Shown piece by piece: positions 63,877-64,000 of a stretch of 64,000 nucleotides of DNA; position 1 is the stretch's first letter, and every line of letters starts with the position of its first letter. The notes under the pieces were generated by a model. It saw only the letters and a program-made list of their open reading frames with translations, had not been told where the DNA came from and made no database searches. Position numbers and translations under genes: made by a program. The DNA is from Neobacillus rhizosphaerae. Lineage in GTDB: Bacteria; Bacillota; Bacilli; Bacillales; Cytobacillaceae. Where the stretch lies: the NCBI RefSeq assembly GCF_937468385.1, contig NZ_CALBWS010000007.1, positions 62,001 to 126,000 on the forward strand, written 5' to 3'.

Positions 63877-64000
63877 GTTAGTAAGAATATTTTACTAATC
63901 GAGGACAGTAGTACAGATGATTATATACCCAAACAATTTGCAATTGAAAAACTCTTGGGGAGAGTAAGAGTCATAAATATTTACTCTATGGAATGGCAGT
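63877..64000 (+). pseudogene. Response-regulator-like N-terminus lacking a start codon, runs off the right edge
   Basis: The frame GTT-AGT-AAG-AAT reads VSKNILLIEDSSTDD, the beginning of a receiver domain with its acidic pair, where relatives have MSKN. The codon at the expected start is GTT, not ATG, GTG or TTG. GGAGGA abuts it directly. ATT 63889 is a rare possible start. It continues open to the window end and is probably degenerate. Confidence 0.4.

Overview
The window is a low-GC chromosomal stretch from a Bacillaceae bacterium, probably Bacillus or Neobacillus-like. The evidence is spore coat genes, sigma-W and Fur style control, an SAM-I riboswitch, strong Shine-Dalgarno sites with several TTG starts, and gene order like the Bacillus subtilis yusD-yusI-fadEAN-yusN region. 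There is no rRNA, tRNA, CRISPR array, insertion sequence or prophage. All calls come from reading the sequence; no database search was run.

Layout. 1-0.95 kb: metY (cut by the left edge) behind an SAM-I riboswitch. 0.95-9.1 kb: yusD, yusE, yusF, gcvH and yusI, then the fatty-acid beta-oxidation operon fadN-fadA-fadE with a perfect FadR palindrome upstream. 9.2-10.2 kb: yuzL and two CotF-type coat genes. 10.2-15.2 kb: a Fur-boxed siderophore uptake locus (binding lipoprotein diverging from two permeases, an ATPase and a FhuF-like reductase). 15.4-19.4 kb: rodA, a HIT/GalT-like gene, uppP and azoreductase. 19.7-23.0 kb: a tungstate ABC transporter led by a one-component HTH/binding-protein regulator. 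23.3-28.1 kb: benzil reductase, a two-component system and a separate sensor kinase behind a terminated leader. 28.1-30.3 kb: yuaF-floT with a sigma-W promoter. 30.6-33.0 kb: tcyABC cystine uptake. 33.1-41.9 kb: nadE, a serine hydrolase, an acyl-CoA thioesterase, a DUF3231 protein, a CDF transporter, an AI-2E family protein, a polysaccharide deacetylase and small membrane proteins.

42.0-49.6 kb holds the most distinctive locus, a complete monoderm Tad/Flp pilus operon: flp, prepilin peptidase, TadE, TadG-like, CpaB, TadZ, TadA, TadB and TadC. A SinR-type repressor gene sits at its far end and an inverted SinR-type operator lies in front of flp. The 57-residue Flp pilin is a short gene that is easy to overlook. 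50.4-58.4 kb is an arginine deiminase operon with two regulators (ArgR and ArcR types), arcA, arcB, a PepV-like dipeptidase, an ArcD-like carrier and arcC. 58.4-64.0 kb: a BcrC-type phosphatase, an MFS exporter with a structured leader, a COG4705-like membrane gene broken by a frameshift, a GT39-like glycosyltransferase and, at the right edge, eroded gene fragments.

The intergenic DNA is unusually patterned. One dispersed repeat family has four copies, three of them between co-directional genes. A second family has two inverted copies. Three spacers carry degenerate 20-21 bp periodic arrays, and one carries a 52 bp tandem array. These repeats and the SinR/Tad arrangement are the least explained parts of the window.
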